From Margaritispora aquatica (taxonomy: Eukaryota; Ascomycota; Leotiomycetes; Helotiales; Discinellaceae): 64,000 bases of DNA. The translations under genes and the position numbers were made by a program. Positions 12,125 through 23,716 of the stretch are shown here, in pieces (the stretch's first letter is position 1; each line of letters begins with the position of its first letter). The notes under the pieces are model-generated. The model was not told where the DNA came from. It saw only the letters and a list, made by a program, of their open reading frames with translations, and made no database searches. The stretch is from the NCBI GenBank assembly GCA_007644065.1, contig VJWN01000007.1:1364001-1428000 (forward strand). Reading direction: 5' to 3'.

Positions 12125-14006
12125 ATGGCGGAAGACTACTATCAATACCTCAAGGTACATCCATTTACATGATTAGTAATAGCTTGAATCAATCTAACGA
12201 CTTCACAGAATTGGCTTTGTTCGAGACGTCGCACAGATGATTTCGAGACTTTCAAGGGTTTACTGAGGTACTGGCAGAAGATGCCGTATCCGGTTGAGGA
12301 GTTCTACACTGCTGCTGCACCATTCTTGAGGGATGGTGATGATAGTGATGGTGACAGTGATGGTGATGGTGATGGTGATCTTGATACTAATGCTTTGATG
12401 AAGGGTTTGAGAGCGTGGATTCCGCGCAAGTTCTCGAAAGGTTAGTGAGATTGAAGATTTGTTTTCGATTCCTCGCAGTCCTTTTTTTGCTTCTGCTTCA
12501 AGAGGAGTTTTGGAGTTTGCTGGAGTTCTTGAGGTTGAAGATGAGCTGGTTCACTTCATTGCTTTGCAACCCCTTGTTCTTTGTCGCTATGTTTGAGCTA
12601 TTGGGATAGTACAATGTTCCCCAAACTTCGGTATACTAATATCTGGTAGTGATTGAGAGAGCAGAGAACACAAAATTAAAGCGAGCTGAGGCGGAAAATG
12701 CTGCATGCCAAGCACAAACTGGGTCACCTCTGCTGTCATTGCCCAGAGAAATTAGAGACAAAATTGTAAGCATCTCACTTCAAACTGCGTCCACAGCTTA
12801 AGGAATTACCTTCCAAGTATGAACATGAAGTGCGCTTTGATGTTGTCGTTATATGATGCAACCCATGTGACATTGGCTCAGCTGGCTAATTTCTTCCACA
12901 GTGGGACTTGGTATCAAAAGATAATGTCATACATGTATCAACCAAAGACGATAACCAGCCACAGAAACGAGCTCGCCCTGCTCGCCGTAAGAAGTACCTC
13001 TTTCACATTTGCTGCTCCCCCAAAGGCTATGCCTCTGTCGCCTGTCCTCCAGGATTAGGTGATCATACTCTCTGCTCAACTTCTGGTGGAAACACTTACG
13101 GTAGCTGGAGGCAGGTATGCAAGCAGATGTCCTTCGAAATCCCTGATGTCCTGAGAGACGTATTGGAAGAGAACGCACTTCAGTTTGCCGACTTACATAC
13201 CGCTGATAAGTTTCTGTTCGGTTTGAATGAGGAGAACAGGTCGAGCATCAGGCATCTTAGACTAGCTTTGCAGTACTCTGTGATGCATTCCCCTCCTGCG
13301 CCTAATTGGGAGCAGCATGTCAACTCTTGGCATGCTATTTGCAACTACTTTAGCAACCCTTGGGAGAGAACGACGGTATGTCTTTATGCGGTTGTCTTTT
13401 CTTAGTTTGCTTAACTGAGTATGGGCTAATACTATCAACAGCTTCATATGGATGACGAAGAGCTCTTGGATTTGAGAAAGCCGATATACTTCTACTATTC
13501 TAATTGCTATTACAACCACAACAGCGACAGGCTATATAAACGCTGGCAAGTTGGGCGAGGAAGCACTAGCTGGGATATAGGAATCTCAGATCTGGTCTAC
13601 AAGGGTTGTCCAAAGTTCGATATCGCAATGGCAAATCCTACTCAGAGTAGGACACCCCATAACTTAGTTTCGATAAGCTAACGAATAAACAGGAGAGGTC
13701 AATCAGTACGGGAATTCTGCCTATACTCCTATAGTCACAGATTCGTCGACAATGGATACTTGGCTGGAGCCATTGTTGCAGTTTAGAAACTACGACGGGC
13801 TTAAGTTTGAGTATTTCAATCCGAGCTCTAATGCTGGAGAAATCTGTGAGATTTCAGAAGATATTGAGCAGGCAAGGAAGAAAGGTATCGCGAATTTGAA
13901 GGACTACTTGAGAGGTGGACCAGAGGGGATTCAAGGACCACAAATTTGTGCCTTCTTTGCTGGAAGACCGTTTGGCTCTGGTGAGAGGTTTTATAACTAT
14001 CGTTGA
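12125..14006 (+). CDS. DUF7730 domain protein
   Basis: Six exons: 12125-12154, 12209-12440, 12650-12765, 12902-13375, 13442-13646 and 13693-14006, giving 456 residues with all phases consistent. The core begins SPLLSLPREIRDKIW and continues DLVSKDNVIHV across an intron. This LP.EIR..I(Y/W)..V pattern is the start of DUF7730, an F-box-like fungal family of unknown role with large species-specific expansions. Residues of about 60-75 form an acidic Asp-Gly/Asp-Ser run encoded by an imperfect GATGGT microsatellite near 12330-12385, which is likely to vary in length between isolates. The N-terminal 75 residues are separated from the domain by a 209-bp intron, the longest in the gene. That intron is the weakest part of the model and could hide another exon. 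Confidence 0.72.
12330..12387 (+). repeat. Imperfect GATGGT/GATAGT hexamer microsatellite inside the DUF7730 gene
   Basis: About nine imperfect six-base units (GATGGT, GATAGT, GACAGT) run in frame in exon 2 and encode Asp-Gly and Asp-Ser pairs. Units can be lost or gained without changing frame. Confidence 0.75.
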
Positions 14007-14692
14007 AGAAAAGAAAGATAGAGTTGTTGGAGTTGGGGATGGGGGCTTGGATTATATATTCTCATTTATGACCTTGACCTTGACTCGTGAATTTGTGATT
14101 GATTGTTCAATGCACCCGGAAAGAGAATGGAAGTAAGTGCTTTTGATACTCGTCGAGTAAGGGTACTCGTAACTGTACTTGTAATGCCCCACTCACCTGT
14201 GACTGGGGGGCTTATCGACGCCACAGCAGCGCGGGGTTAGTCCCAGCAACTATATGTCATGCACCTTTGATCCAACATTGACTTATAACTTACCGCCGTC
14301 GGGCTTCTCCAACATCGAGTATCCTCCTCCTCCTCCTCCTCCTCCTCCTCCTCTCCTCTCCCCTCCCCTCCTCCCCTCTTGAATCGCCATATTTCTCGCA
14401 GGCAACGTTGAAAATGCCTGTCGCCGTCGCAGCCAAAGGTCAGCCACTGTCTTCCTTAATTGCGTTTTCGATCTGCAATGTCCGAACCTATCACACAAAG
14501 CCTGTCATGAGACTCTCACAGCCGAGTGGCCAACCCTACGCGCGGTCGAGAAGGCAGCAGTGATCTGCATGTTGAACTAAATCCTGCATTATCCTGAACT
14601 CTCTAGCCACAGTAGAAGTAGTCCTTCGAAGATATCGAGTATTTCTATTAATTCCTTTCAGCTTCTAAACTTTTTGATACGTTGTGGACGAA
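14007..14692. other. Intergenic region with a long pyrimidine tract
   Basis: This 686 bp region separates the DUF7730 stop from the start of the membrane-protein gene. It carries the 59-base pure pyrimidine tract described separately. The last 120 bp before 14693 are probably the leader. No other gene is supported. Confidence 0.5.
14322..14380 (+). repeat. (TCC)n microsatellite within a 59-base pure pyrimidine tract
   Basis: From 14322 to 14380 every base is C or T. It begins with about ten TCC units and continues as mixed CTCC/CCCT. The opposite strand is pure purine. Confidence 0.92.
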
Positions 14693-15855
14693 ATGCCTAA
14701 CCATCCGATTGCAACAGTTGCGATAGTCGGTGTCTCAATTGCAGTTGCCGTGAGTCCCCTCTCTTATTTTTATGGAAGATGTACTGACTTTTGAAGGCTG
14801 CGATCGCTGTTTACGAGTCTCCTCAAGCTCGACAATTCGCCGAAGATGTCCGTCGTAAAATCGCCATTGCCCTCCATTCTCTAGGTGACGAGATCAATCC
14901 TCAGTCCAATGGACAGCCTCGTTTCAATCGCCCCGAAGATGCAGAAGGTTTCATGCAGAGTCACGCCGAGGTCGGTGTTGACGCGGATGAAGAGTCGAAG
15001 AGACGGCAGAGAGAAGAACTGATGTACTGGAATGCTATACATTTGGAGAAGATGAGGAGCGAGAAGCCGCGAGGCGACAGACCAGCGAATCGAACCCGAG
15101 GATCAAGCTTCGACGATTTCCTCCACGAAGATCCTAATGCTGAAAAAGGTACATTTGTTTATAATACTGGAGCAGATGTGAATGGACAAGAGGGACTTAG
15201 ACAACGGGGCGTGCGAGGCTTGAACAGAGGCTCTGCATTTGCCAATCCCTTTGGTGACGAGAATGGAATTGAGATGGAGAAACAACAGGCCCTCGATGCA
15301 AGCCTCATGTCCCCCGACTTCTCTGAGAAGTTCGAATCGATGTCCGACCTATACTCTGCCAATGAAGACCCAGTGCGAAGCCGTGAGACTACAGCTACTC
15401 TCGCTGAGAATCTCGTCGACACATCCGATGCTATTCCAGATCCACCCGTCTCATATCCCGAGGAAGAGACAATGATGGCTGGAAGTGTGAACTATACCAA
15501 TATGGCATCCAGAGACAGTACACCGTTTGCTTCTATCCATGCCTGGGCTGATAGTACCAACTTCTACTCCCCTCTCCCTGCCACTCCAAGAGCATCGTCT
15601 CCAGTGCAGCAGGTAGCTACTCCCGGATCACCTACATTTAGCGATCCAGACGTTTCTGTTCCTGGCAGTGGTGATGCTACGCCCACTGGTTCCGGATCTG
15701 TTGCCGACTCTACTGAAGAGATATGGGCTCCTCGCAGTGAGGCTGCCAGTGACGATGATGTCATGAGCGTCAACAGCGATGGTATCGCAACGCCCGATTC
15801 CTGGAGCGAAGTTGGAAGCGTGGTCAGCGAGAACGATATTGGCGTGAACCACTAG
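14693..15855 (+). CDS. Unknown single-pass membrane protein, conserved-looking
   Basis: Two exons, 14693-14749 and 14797-15855, give 371 residues. The start was chosen because exon 1 supplies MPNHPIATVAIVGVSIAVA, which joins AAIAVYESPQARQFAED in phase 0 to make one N-terminal membrane helix (about residues 6-24). An amphipathic helix follows (ARQFAEDVRRKIAIALHSLG), then an Arg/Glu-rich segment around SKRRQREELMYWNAIHLEK. The last two thirds are Ser/Pro/Asp-rich and disordered. The very end, GIATPDSWSEVGSVVSEND, is a compact acidic motif that looks like a short docking sequence. I do not recognise a named family. Topology suggests a signal-anchored protein with a long cytosolic tail. Confidence 0.72.
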
Positions 15856-16901
15856 AGAGATGATCTTGGTTTACATGGGAGGGCAAGGCTGAAGGCGCTG
15901 GGAAGGACATGTTGAAATAAGATAGGGACTATAAGCATCTTCAGATGCAACTGCTTGCACATTAGGGCCATGGAGCAAGATACACCCAGGTTGGACATAG
16001 GGTAGAGGCGCAAATGAGGTTGGGGCAGGCATTAATTTGGGTTTCCATTGATTTTCCGTTGCAAGCAAGGCGTAGGACAAGACTTTCGTTCAAAATTGAA
16101 ACACTTGCAAAATTAGCCACAAAGGCCCTGAAGATAATTGTTCATGGTATGGTTTAAAGCAAAAACGGTCGGCATGTTTCAATTACCTTACTCATCTTGA
16201 CCTCAGTCTAGAACAATTCTAAGAATTACATGGAGCATTCTTTATTATTCGGAAATGTACGTTGAATATAAATTCTAGTTATACTAGTCGCTCATCCCCA
16301 CCCGATAGGTACATCAGACACCCCTGAAGGTTAAATAAATAGGTACCACTTATGCGCGATCAAGCTTTATAATATTATTACCTTGCTATTAAATTTCCAC
16401 TCGATCTTCTGATTTGAATCTATCAGCTTATGGAGGGTAAGTTTTCTCTAAAATGCCATCTATGAAGCACTTGTATACAAGCAATTGACCTCGGCTGAGA
16501 TCGAAAATAGAAACGACAGACACGTATCCAAAACTTTCTTATTTGTCTCACAATGTGCAGAAATATAGGGTTAAATTTGGGTTGTGGTGTGACTATTTAC
16601 ACTACTCGTTCAATCGACGTATCAGCTTTTCCGAATATCTTTGCGGCTTACGCATCGTTGATTTCGGAGCCTCCACGGAGCTTCGCAAGCTCCAGTGCTG
16701 GTGATAATTTTCTAGCATAAGTTGGTTCTTTTGTACATATGAATGTATTTCTTACATTGCGTGGCTCTCTGGAAGACCTTGGGGGCGCAAATGCGCGTTT
16801 CATAAGTTTACTAACTTCTGCTGTTCGCTTTGTCGGAAGTCTCACATCTTTCACTAGGTAGGTAGGTATCTACTCTTAAAAGCCACCAAATAACAGCAAT
16901 C
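15856..16901. other. Intergenic region before the O-methyltransferase
   Basis: An AT-rich 1 kb region. A 68-codon minus-strand frame at 16648-16854 lies 47 bp upstream of the methyltransferase start, but it has no recognisable motif. TAGGTAGGTAGGTA near 16855-16868 is a minor repeat. No gene is called. Confidence 0.45.
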
Positions 16902-18187
16902 ATGAATTCAAAGGGGGCCATAGGCATGATGCCTCCTTTCGAGCCTTCCGTCGTTCTTCTTTCATCTCTTTCGGAAACCATTCGGGCATCAATACTAGAA
17001 TACGAAAATGCCATGTCACTGGCCGAGAAAACAGCTGCACTTCAAAAGATACAAGCAACATCAACTAAACTGACTCGAGAAACTACCCCGATACCATCTC
17101 AGCTGATGCAATTGAATTTCGGTCCAAACGTGAACGTAGCAGTTCGCATAGCCCTCGAGATGGGTCTATTTGAAGCCCTCCCTTCATCAGGCGAGCCGAT
17201 AACTCATGCTTCACTAGCAACAAGCACGCACTCAGACGAGGAATTTCTCCTCCGTATATCGCGGGTTTTGGTTGCCTTTAATATAATTCAAGAGCCAGAA
17301 TCTGGCATGTACACGCACTCGCCGCTCTCTCGCTTCCTCGGCATGACACCCGTCAAGGCCTCAACACAGCACCTCTTTGATAATATGCTGGCGGCTCAGA
17401 CGCATTCTGCTGGTGGTTTCTACCGAGAAAATGGGTTCAAGAGTGTGGAGGATCCGAAGAATGCGCCCTTTACGTATGCACATGGACTGAAGGATATGAG
17501 TATTTTCGATATCCTGGAGACGATGCCCGAGAGGATGAAGTTGTTCAATAGCGCTATGCAGATTACGGCTATGTTGGGAGTGGATCAAATTGCGAGCGTG
17601 TATCCGTTTGATGAATTGGTGGCGAATGAGGATGGGGTGAAGTTGGTTGATGTTGGAGGTGGGAAAGGGCATATTGTTAATGAGATCTTGAAGGTCTATC
17701 CGGAAATGAAAGGCGTTGTGGTTTTGCAAGATTTGGATATCGTGCTTAAAGGTGATATAGTGGTTGGATCAGATGTGAGGTTACAGCCGTATGACTTCTT
17801 CAGGGAGAAGCAGCCTATCACTGGTATATTATCTTTTCCTCAAGTCCCGTACCAGTTTGACCAACACAACCAGGCACAAATTACTTCCTAAAAGCCATCT
17901 TCCACGACTGGCCGGATTCCTCCTGCCTGCAAATCATGGCAAACCTCGCGCCAGCTATGCGAGGCCATCCTACCTCCAGGTTATTAATCTGTGAGCTTGT
18001 ACTGTCAGATAGAGACCCAGACGCGGGTAAAGTGCTGCGGGATATCAACATGCTGTGTATTGGTGGTAAGGAGCGGAGTCTGAAACAGTGGACAGGCTTG
18101 CTCCATATGGGAGGTTTTAAGATTCTGAAGGTTTGGGGAGAGCAAGTGGCCTTCAATCAGATTTTGGAGGTTGTGCTCGATGAGTAG
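16902..18187 (+). CDS. SAM-dependent O-methyltransferase (plant/fungal OMT family)
   Basis: Two exons, 16902-17823 and 17874-18187, give 411 residues, normal for fungal secondary-metabolite O-methyltransferases (PF00891). The N-terminal half is the helical dimerisation domain with a winged-helix segment around NVAVRIALEMGLFEALP. The Rossmann part begins KLVDVGGGKGHIVNEIL, the glycine-rich SAM site, followed by the acidic VVLQDLDIVL. The catalytic histidine appears in FLKAIFHDWPD, directly after the intron. Near the end, LLHMGGFKILKVWGEQVAFNQILEVVL is the usual closing region, cut by no stop. The enzyme would move a methyl group from SAM to a phenolic hydroxyl. No polyketide synthase, peptide synthetase, oxidase or transporter lies nearby, so it looks like an orphan tailoring enzyme and its substrate cannot be inferred. 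Confidence 0.93.
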
Positions 18188-18942
18188 ATTGAGATTCTTA
18201 TGCTTGGCATCTTTTAGTGAGAAGATTTGGACGGGTTGGGAACTAGCATGACTCCTAATAACCAACACTCCGCTCTGTACCGCTAATCTTAATGTATGCG
18301 TCTCTGCTCCTCTTCCCAGTAGCTCTTAGCTGTTGTTATCCTATGCCACGTACTAAGAAGGGTGGGTGATTATAGGGGCAAGCAACTGTGATTTCCCTAC
18401 TGGCATGAAGCTACAGAAAATGGAGCAAACTGTTTACAGATATTCTCTTGCTTGAACAAGTTGCAACTGCCTAGTACTTGGAGCGCGATAATAACAGCTT
18501 TCCATCTCATGTCATCACCTTTTTCTGAGGGTTATCAATGAATAAAATAACTATTTGGATAAAACACAAGCATAAAAGAGAAAAGACAAGATTAAATGTC
18601 TGCCTAGGAAATTGGATATTGGACATTCTCGAGAGTATCGTGTTTAGGATACGCATCTACGGCCAAAGCAGTCTTAAGCGAACTTCTTCTGCTTCTTATA
18701 TTGAGTTTTTCAATGAAAGATTGACGGGACGACTGCTCCTACAAGACAAGGATAAAAGGCAAAGAGATTCGAGAGAAGATAAATTGAAGATATCATCATT
18801 TAATGCATCATCGTACTGTACTATACATCCTTTTATACATGGTATTGACTGTATGTCACTGTTTTGCATCCTCCCTGTTTTGATTTGCTTTATCCAGTCC
18901 GTTTCCTCTCAACGCCCCAACGCCGTTCCATAATGCAATCGT
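18188..18942. other. Convergent intergenic region, OMT / MTC6
   Basis: This holds the two 3' UTRs. A 131-codon plus-strand frame at 18538-18933 is AT-rich, Lys/Arg/Ile-biased and without motifs, so I do not call it. Confidence 0.45.
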
Positions 18943-21215
18943 TCAAGAGGGCACACCTTCGTACACAAACCCATTTTCAGCCCTCTTCTTCACCCGTCTC
19001 CTGGAACTTCGGTTACCAGCAATTTTGACGAAAATTGTCATGCCTGTTACTATGAGCACTATGATTGCTGCTATCGTAGGAATCTACACTCATGTCAATA
19101 TAATTGCTTCATTGCTCTTTGGAAAGACACCTACCAGAATGACCCTCTTTCTCAAATCGTCCATCTGCGCTGAAGTGTCACTGTAAGGACAAGTCGCATT
19201 TGGACCACCTATTGTCCAACAGCCAGTGATATCCAGGCTGTTGAAGTCAACCCAAGCACCGTGTCCATCAAAATCACGTCGAATTCTCCTCATTTCCTGC
19301 CCTAAATATGAGTTTTCAAGCGCCGTTCTGGGTGCTGAGAATCCATACCCGGCAGGACATGCTTGATCGGCATAGGAGTAACTGACAGCGTATGAAGTGA
19401 TGGTCCAATTGTAAGGCTGTGACGGAGCGCGACACGCAGCATAGTATCGTTGCGAGCAGTCGGCTACAACCCATCGATTTGCCAGATCTGGGTTAATCGT
19501 CGCACAGCGAAAAAGAGTCGCCTCGTTAGATGTACTGATATTCCGTGGCTCATTAGGTGCCCAGGACCAGATGGTTGAGTATGAATAGTTTTGGTATAAA
19601 CGATAGTTGGAATCTGCCGTGGTGTTGAGGAGCGTTATGTTGAGTATGGGACTTATGCCACATTGTGTTGTATTAAGGGTGAGATTGAGAAGAGGCGTGA
19701 GGTCTATTGGTAGTCAGAACGAAGCATCGAGATAATCAAACAAAACTGAGCTGATCGAGATATTAAGTCCACATGCAATTCCTCCATGTTTTCACTCACC
19801 AGATGAAGATGTTATAGGGTAATCAAAGCCTGTCACCATCGTATCGGCAGCCCAAGATGCATTTGTCTGCGACACAGACTGTGTATCATTACGCAAAAAA
19901 CATCCACTGGTCAGTCGACCAGAGCTTGTGGCATTTATACCTGAAGGGATATTTTGTAGATAACCTGTAGGAAATATAGTTTGCTCATCCTCTGTAAAGT
20001 TATACCTGGCCATCTGCGGGTCAACCCTACCCCATCCGAGTAACAACCGTTTGCTCCGAGACAATTCTATGTAACTCCCCGAGGGCCATCCATCTTCCGT
20101 TGAAGCTATATCATTTGGATTTAATGAGATATTATAGTAGTCCTCAACGGGTCGATATCGTTCTTGGACTGTGTACCACGATCCATTAATGTCTACACGA
20201 TCACTTCGCAGGTTTGAAGGTGTATATAGATATGATGACATATTAGAAGTAAATAATGCACCCAATGAATTTAATGAGCCAGGCAAATTAGACACAGAAG
20301 GGGCTTGTGCAGGCAAATCAGGAGCACTAGCAGATGCAGCTGCATGGATGTTTAGTATTACATGCAAAATTTGCGCTGCAAGATCGCTCTGTGTCTTTTG
20401 GATGTAGTCTAGGAGAAGACTCGTGAATGAGGAAAGATTAATGGTGGTTGTACAAGACTTTGGAAATGTCAGCGTCTGTCTTTTGAAAAAGTGCATTGGG
20501 AAGAAAGAAATGACAACAAAATATCTGCAAGCTTTGAAGTCATCTTCAGGGTTTCTTCAATGATACCATTTGCAAGCGCAACAAAATAACTGAAGGTAAA
20601 AAGGAAAGGTAAACATACATAAGGACCAAACTCCAGCAATGGAGTGTTTGGACTATTTGGAAACACAGAAACCGTTGGGATTGCTTGACCTAGTGATGAA
20701 GGACTCAAAGTTGATTTTGCAGAGCTTGTGGTAGTTGCTTGCCGCCCGGCAACGGATTCGGAAATCCTTAACGAAGTGATTGTTGCGCCTACAGAGTTTG
20801 AAGTGACAAGAGAAGCTGCAGGTTGAGCTGGAGCTATTGTTGTGATTGAAGATGAACCAGAAATCAAGACGACCGGAGAAACGGCGACAGGACAGAACGA
20901 CCACACTTTCCGAGCTTGGTCCCAATACAAATCCAGCTCGAATCTTCTGAATCCGACTGCAAGTAGGTTTGACAGACAAAGTGCCGTGCTATCGTCCTCG
21001 TGTCTCCCATTGGCAAAGCAAGCAGCCGATAGCGATACTCCCGGTGAGGTCACATAATTGATTGGAACCTTGAATGAAAGATCTCGTTGACTCTGAAGAT
21101 ATATTGTTAGCAAGGGAGCATTCGATGAGGTCAATTGAGGCTCGGTTACCAAAAGACCTGTATTGTAAGAGCCTTGAGGCTCTGCACTGGCATCTGGTCT
21201 GTAGTTCTCACTCAT
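18943..21215 (-). CDS. MTC6: Maintenance of telomere capping protein 6 (Mtc6) homologue
   Basis: Five minus-strand exons, 21215-21150, 21092-20619, 20457-19800, 19703-19135 and 19083-18943, give 635 residues. SQRDLSFKVPINYVTSPGVS followed by AVGFRRFELDLYWDQARKVW is the diagnostic Mtc6 N-terminal block, related to PLC-like phosphodiesterase folds. The middle contains TSLLLDYIQKTQ and many Asn-X-Ser/Thr sites, fitting a lumenal or extracellular domain. The region with CSQRYYAACRAPSQPYNW and GYGFSAPRTALENSYLGQEM resembles a C-type-lectin-like module. One membrane helix lies at about 589-611, followed by a short basic tail. Yeast MTC6 was named from a genetic link to telomere capping, but the architecture is that of a secretory-pathway membrane glycoprotein. 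The first intron (57 bp) is frame-neutral (see findings). No clear signal peptide is visible at the chosen start. Confidence 0.88.
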
Positions 21216-21717
21216 TCTCTAAGCTTGAATTATACATTGGTCGTCAATGTGAGAGCTGATATCCCATCGGCTTAGCCGGATAGAATATCGTACTGTGATG
21301 CTATGGTTAAAACCTGTCACCCACCTGACGCTGATGGGACTTAGAAAAACAAACCAAAATTGCAACTCAATGATGCAAAAGCAATTGATTGATTTTCACA
21401 GTCATATATGAGGGTGACGATATTCTTCACGTCGGTTACGCGCTGAGATGAGAGTGATCCAGGAAGATGGATGCTGTTGATCTGAGTGGATCCTCGGATT
21501 AGAGTTGTGGCGTTCTCGGGTTTGAGGCTGAACTGCCGCCTCACTGAAAGTAAACCCCGGACACGTTTCGTTTTTGTAATTCTCAGAGATTCTATCTGAG
21601 TTGAACAGGTCTCAATAACTTTCTCCACCCACCACATATAAAAGTGTCAGAACGTCACCGTTCAATTCAGTACACAGCAATTCAACAACATCGGTCTTTA
21701 CCGCAACATAGCCCATC
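21216..21717. promoter_or_regulatory. Divergent promoter, MTC6 / SEC62
   Basis: The 502 bp between divergent starts must serve both genes. It is AT-rich near the centre, and the SEC62 leader contains a CAGTACACAGCAATTCAACAA-like stretch just before the ATG. No TATA box or known operator stands out. Confidence 0.45.
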
Positions 21718-22942
21718 ATGGCTTCATCACCTCCAAACCAGCAGGCCCCTCCACAAGGCCAGCCTCAGATCCAATTCACACTCCCAGGAGGCGGACAGCC
21801 CTCCCCAGAGCAGATCCAGCAAATGCAACAGCAGATTACCATGGAGGCGCAGAAGGCCGGTTTGACGGTACCTCAATTCATTGAGAGGATGCGAGCACAA
21901 CAAATGGCACAACAGCAGGCTCAACAGCAAGCCGCGGCGCAACAACAAGCTGAGCAGCATCGGGAACCCATTCAACCAGGTCCACCAAAGCCAGAGGCTC
22001 TCGCGGTAGCCAACTTCCTGAAAAAGCAGGACCTGAAGCTCCGAACCTGTATCCTCAATGACCAGCGCAAGGACATGTTCAAGGGTAAGCCGTCGCACCA
22101 GTTTCTTTGAGGGGCACAATCTGACAGTATTCGCAGTCAAGCGCGCACTTAGAGCATTGCAGTCACCAGCATACGAGAAAGCCCGCAAGAGCAACCCCCT
22201 CCTACCTGAGATCACCGACCGCGCCTCCTTAGAAAACACATTCAAGCTCCTGCCCCTCTCTTTGCTGGCACTGCGAGTGTCCAAGAGCGATCCCCACGAG
22301 GGCCACAACCACGCACCCGGCGCGCACAAGACGAAGCGAGTCAAGGGTCTCTGGACCGTCAAGATTGAGCAACAGCAAGAATGCCAGGAAGATCTGCACT
22401 TCGTCTGGCTGTACGAGGGCGCGCAGATCAAGCAAAAGCTCTACGCAGCTGGTGCGCTCGCCCTGGTTTTCACAATCGTCATGTTCCCTCTCTGGCCAGT
22501 CAAGCTGCGTCTTGGTGTCTGGTATTTGAGCATGGGAATGATGGGCTTGATCGGATTATTCTTCGTCATGGCGATCTTCAGACTCATTCTTTTCGGCATC
22601 ACGATGTTCACCAACGCCCCCGGACTATGGCTGTACCCGAATCTGTTCGAAGACGTAGGATTCTTCGACAGTTTCAGACCTGTGTGGGGATGGCAAGAGG
22701 TGAGATGGCATCCCATCATTGCGGAGTAGCAGACCACTAACTAGAGAAATTAGGAAAAGAAGAAGGGCAAGAAGAAGGCAAAGAGCGGTTCCGCAAGCGC
22801 TGCTTCAGTCATGGCTTCAGCTACAGGCCAGGCCCCACCAGCGACCGCTACAACATCTGGAGCAGCACCTCAAATTGCCGTTTCCGCACCGTCGCAGAGA
22901 CACATGGCCCCGCGAGTTGAGGAAGTGTTTGATGAGGATTAA
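21718..22942 (+). CDS. SEC62: ER translocation protein Sec62
   Basis: Three exons, 21718-22084, 22137-22699 and 22754-22942, give 372 residues. After a Gln-rich N-terminus the cytosolic domain reads AVANFLKKQDLKLRTCILND and KRALRALQSPAYEKARK, the conserved Sec62 basic region. Two membrane helices lie near residues 224-245 and 250-277, with a very short loop around KLRLGVWY between them. FTNAPGLWLYPNLFEDVGFFDSF follows, then GWQE and a Lys-rich tail (EKKKGKKKAK) ending VEEVFDED. Sec62 joins Sec63 on the Sec61 channel for post-translational import of secretory proteins into the ER. The acidic last residues could bind Sec63's basic counterpart or the ribosome, but that is inference. It shares a promoter region with MTC6. 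Confidence 0.95.
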
Positions 22943-23716
22943 GCGAGCAAGAAAAGGGGTGGTTCGGGCTTGACGAGATCATCATAGTTTTTTGGAGCTA
23001 GAGAATATTAAAATGTATCATAGGCATTGTCGATGTTGTGGACTTCGTTGATTCCATTCAGATACAATATGATATCTTGACACTTGATTAATTCTTTCCT
23101 TCCAAAGCTCAATTTGAGTAGGCTGACTTGATTGGTAATCTGTGATATACTACAATATACATTGAACAAATATTTCTACATCAAATACACATATGTATAC
23201 AACAGACACCCACAAACTTGGAATCGAGCCCAAGATGTAAACAGAAGCCACCTTGTGATATATAATAGCAAACAATCCCTTGCCCATTGCCGTAGCCCAT
23301 GACACCACTTGCCAAGTCGCATGTCGCTCTTCGCTGCCTGCTCCCTTCCCCACAGAGTATATAGAACAAAGGAGAGAAAAAAAGGAAAAAGTTATATAAC
23401 AGAGAGAATAATAACCACAAACATCTGTTCTGCGCTGTCCTTGCGTCTTCCAATCACCCCAACCTCAATGCCAACCCCCCCAAGCATCCCACTTGTTCTG
23501 TACTATCCTAGATACCCTCCGCGATTGCTTTTCCTTCTGATTGATATGTCTCTGAACAACAAGCCTTCCACTGCCCCCAGGACCAAAAATAATACATAGC
23601 CGCAGCACTTGCGGAAGAATTTTAATATAAACATTATGGCGTGACACATGTAATCGTCAGCATAACAAGAACATATGAGAAGTAAGTGAGTATAAATAAA
23701 CCAAAGCATATACATG
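22943..23716. other. Convergent intergenic region, SEC62 / PH-domain gene
   Basis: This holds two 3' UTRs. It is AT-rich with several overlapping short open frames but no motifs. Confidence 0.45.

Noticed and set aside
14510..14590. tRNA-like GCCGAGTGGCC sequence
   Set aside because: It resembles a Ser/Leu D arm, but no acceptor stem, anticodon arm or T arm can be built around it.
16648..16854. 68-codon basic minus-strand frame just upstream of the O-methyltransferase
   Set aside because: Too short, no motif, and within the probable promoter; it could be real only if conserved in relatives.
16902..18187. Secondary-metabolite cluster around the O-methyltransferase
   Set aside because: Neighbours are a membrane protein of unknown function and MTC6; no backbone synthase, P450 or transporter of such a cluster is adjacent, and the only P450 in the window is ERG5, 28 kb away.
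18538..18933. 131-codon plus-strand frame between the OMT and MTC6
   Set aside because: AT-rich, Lys/Ile-biased and overlapping convergent 3' UTRs.
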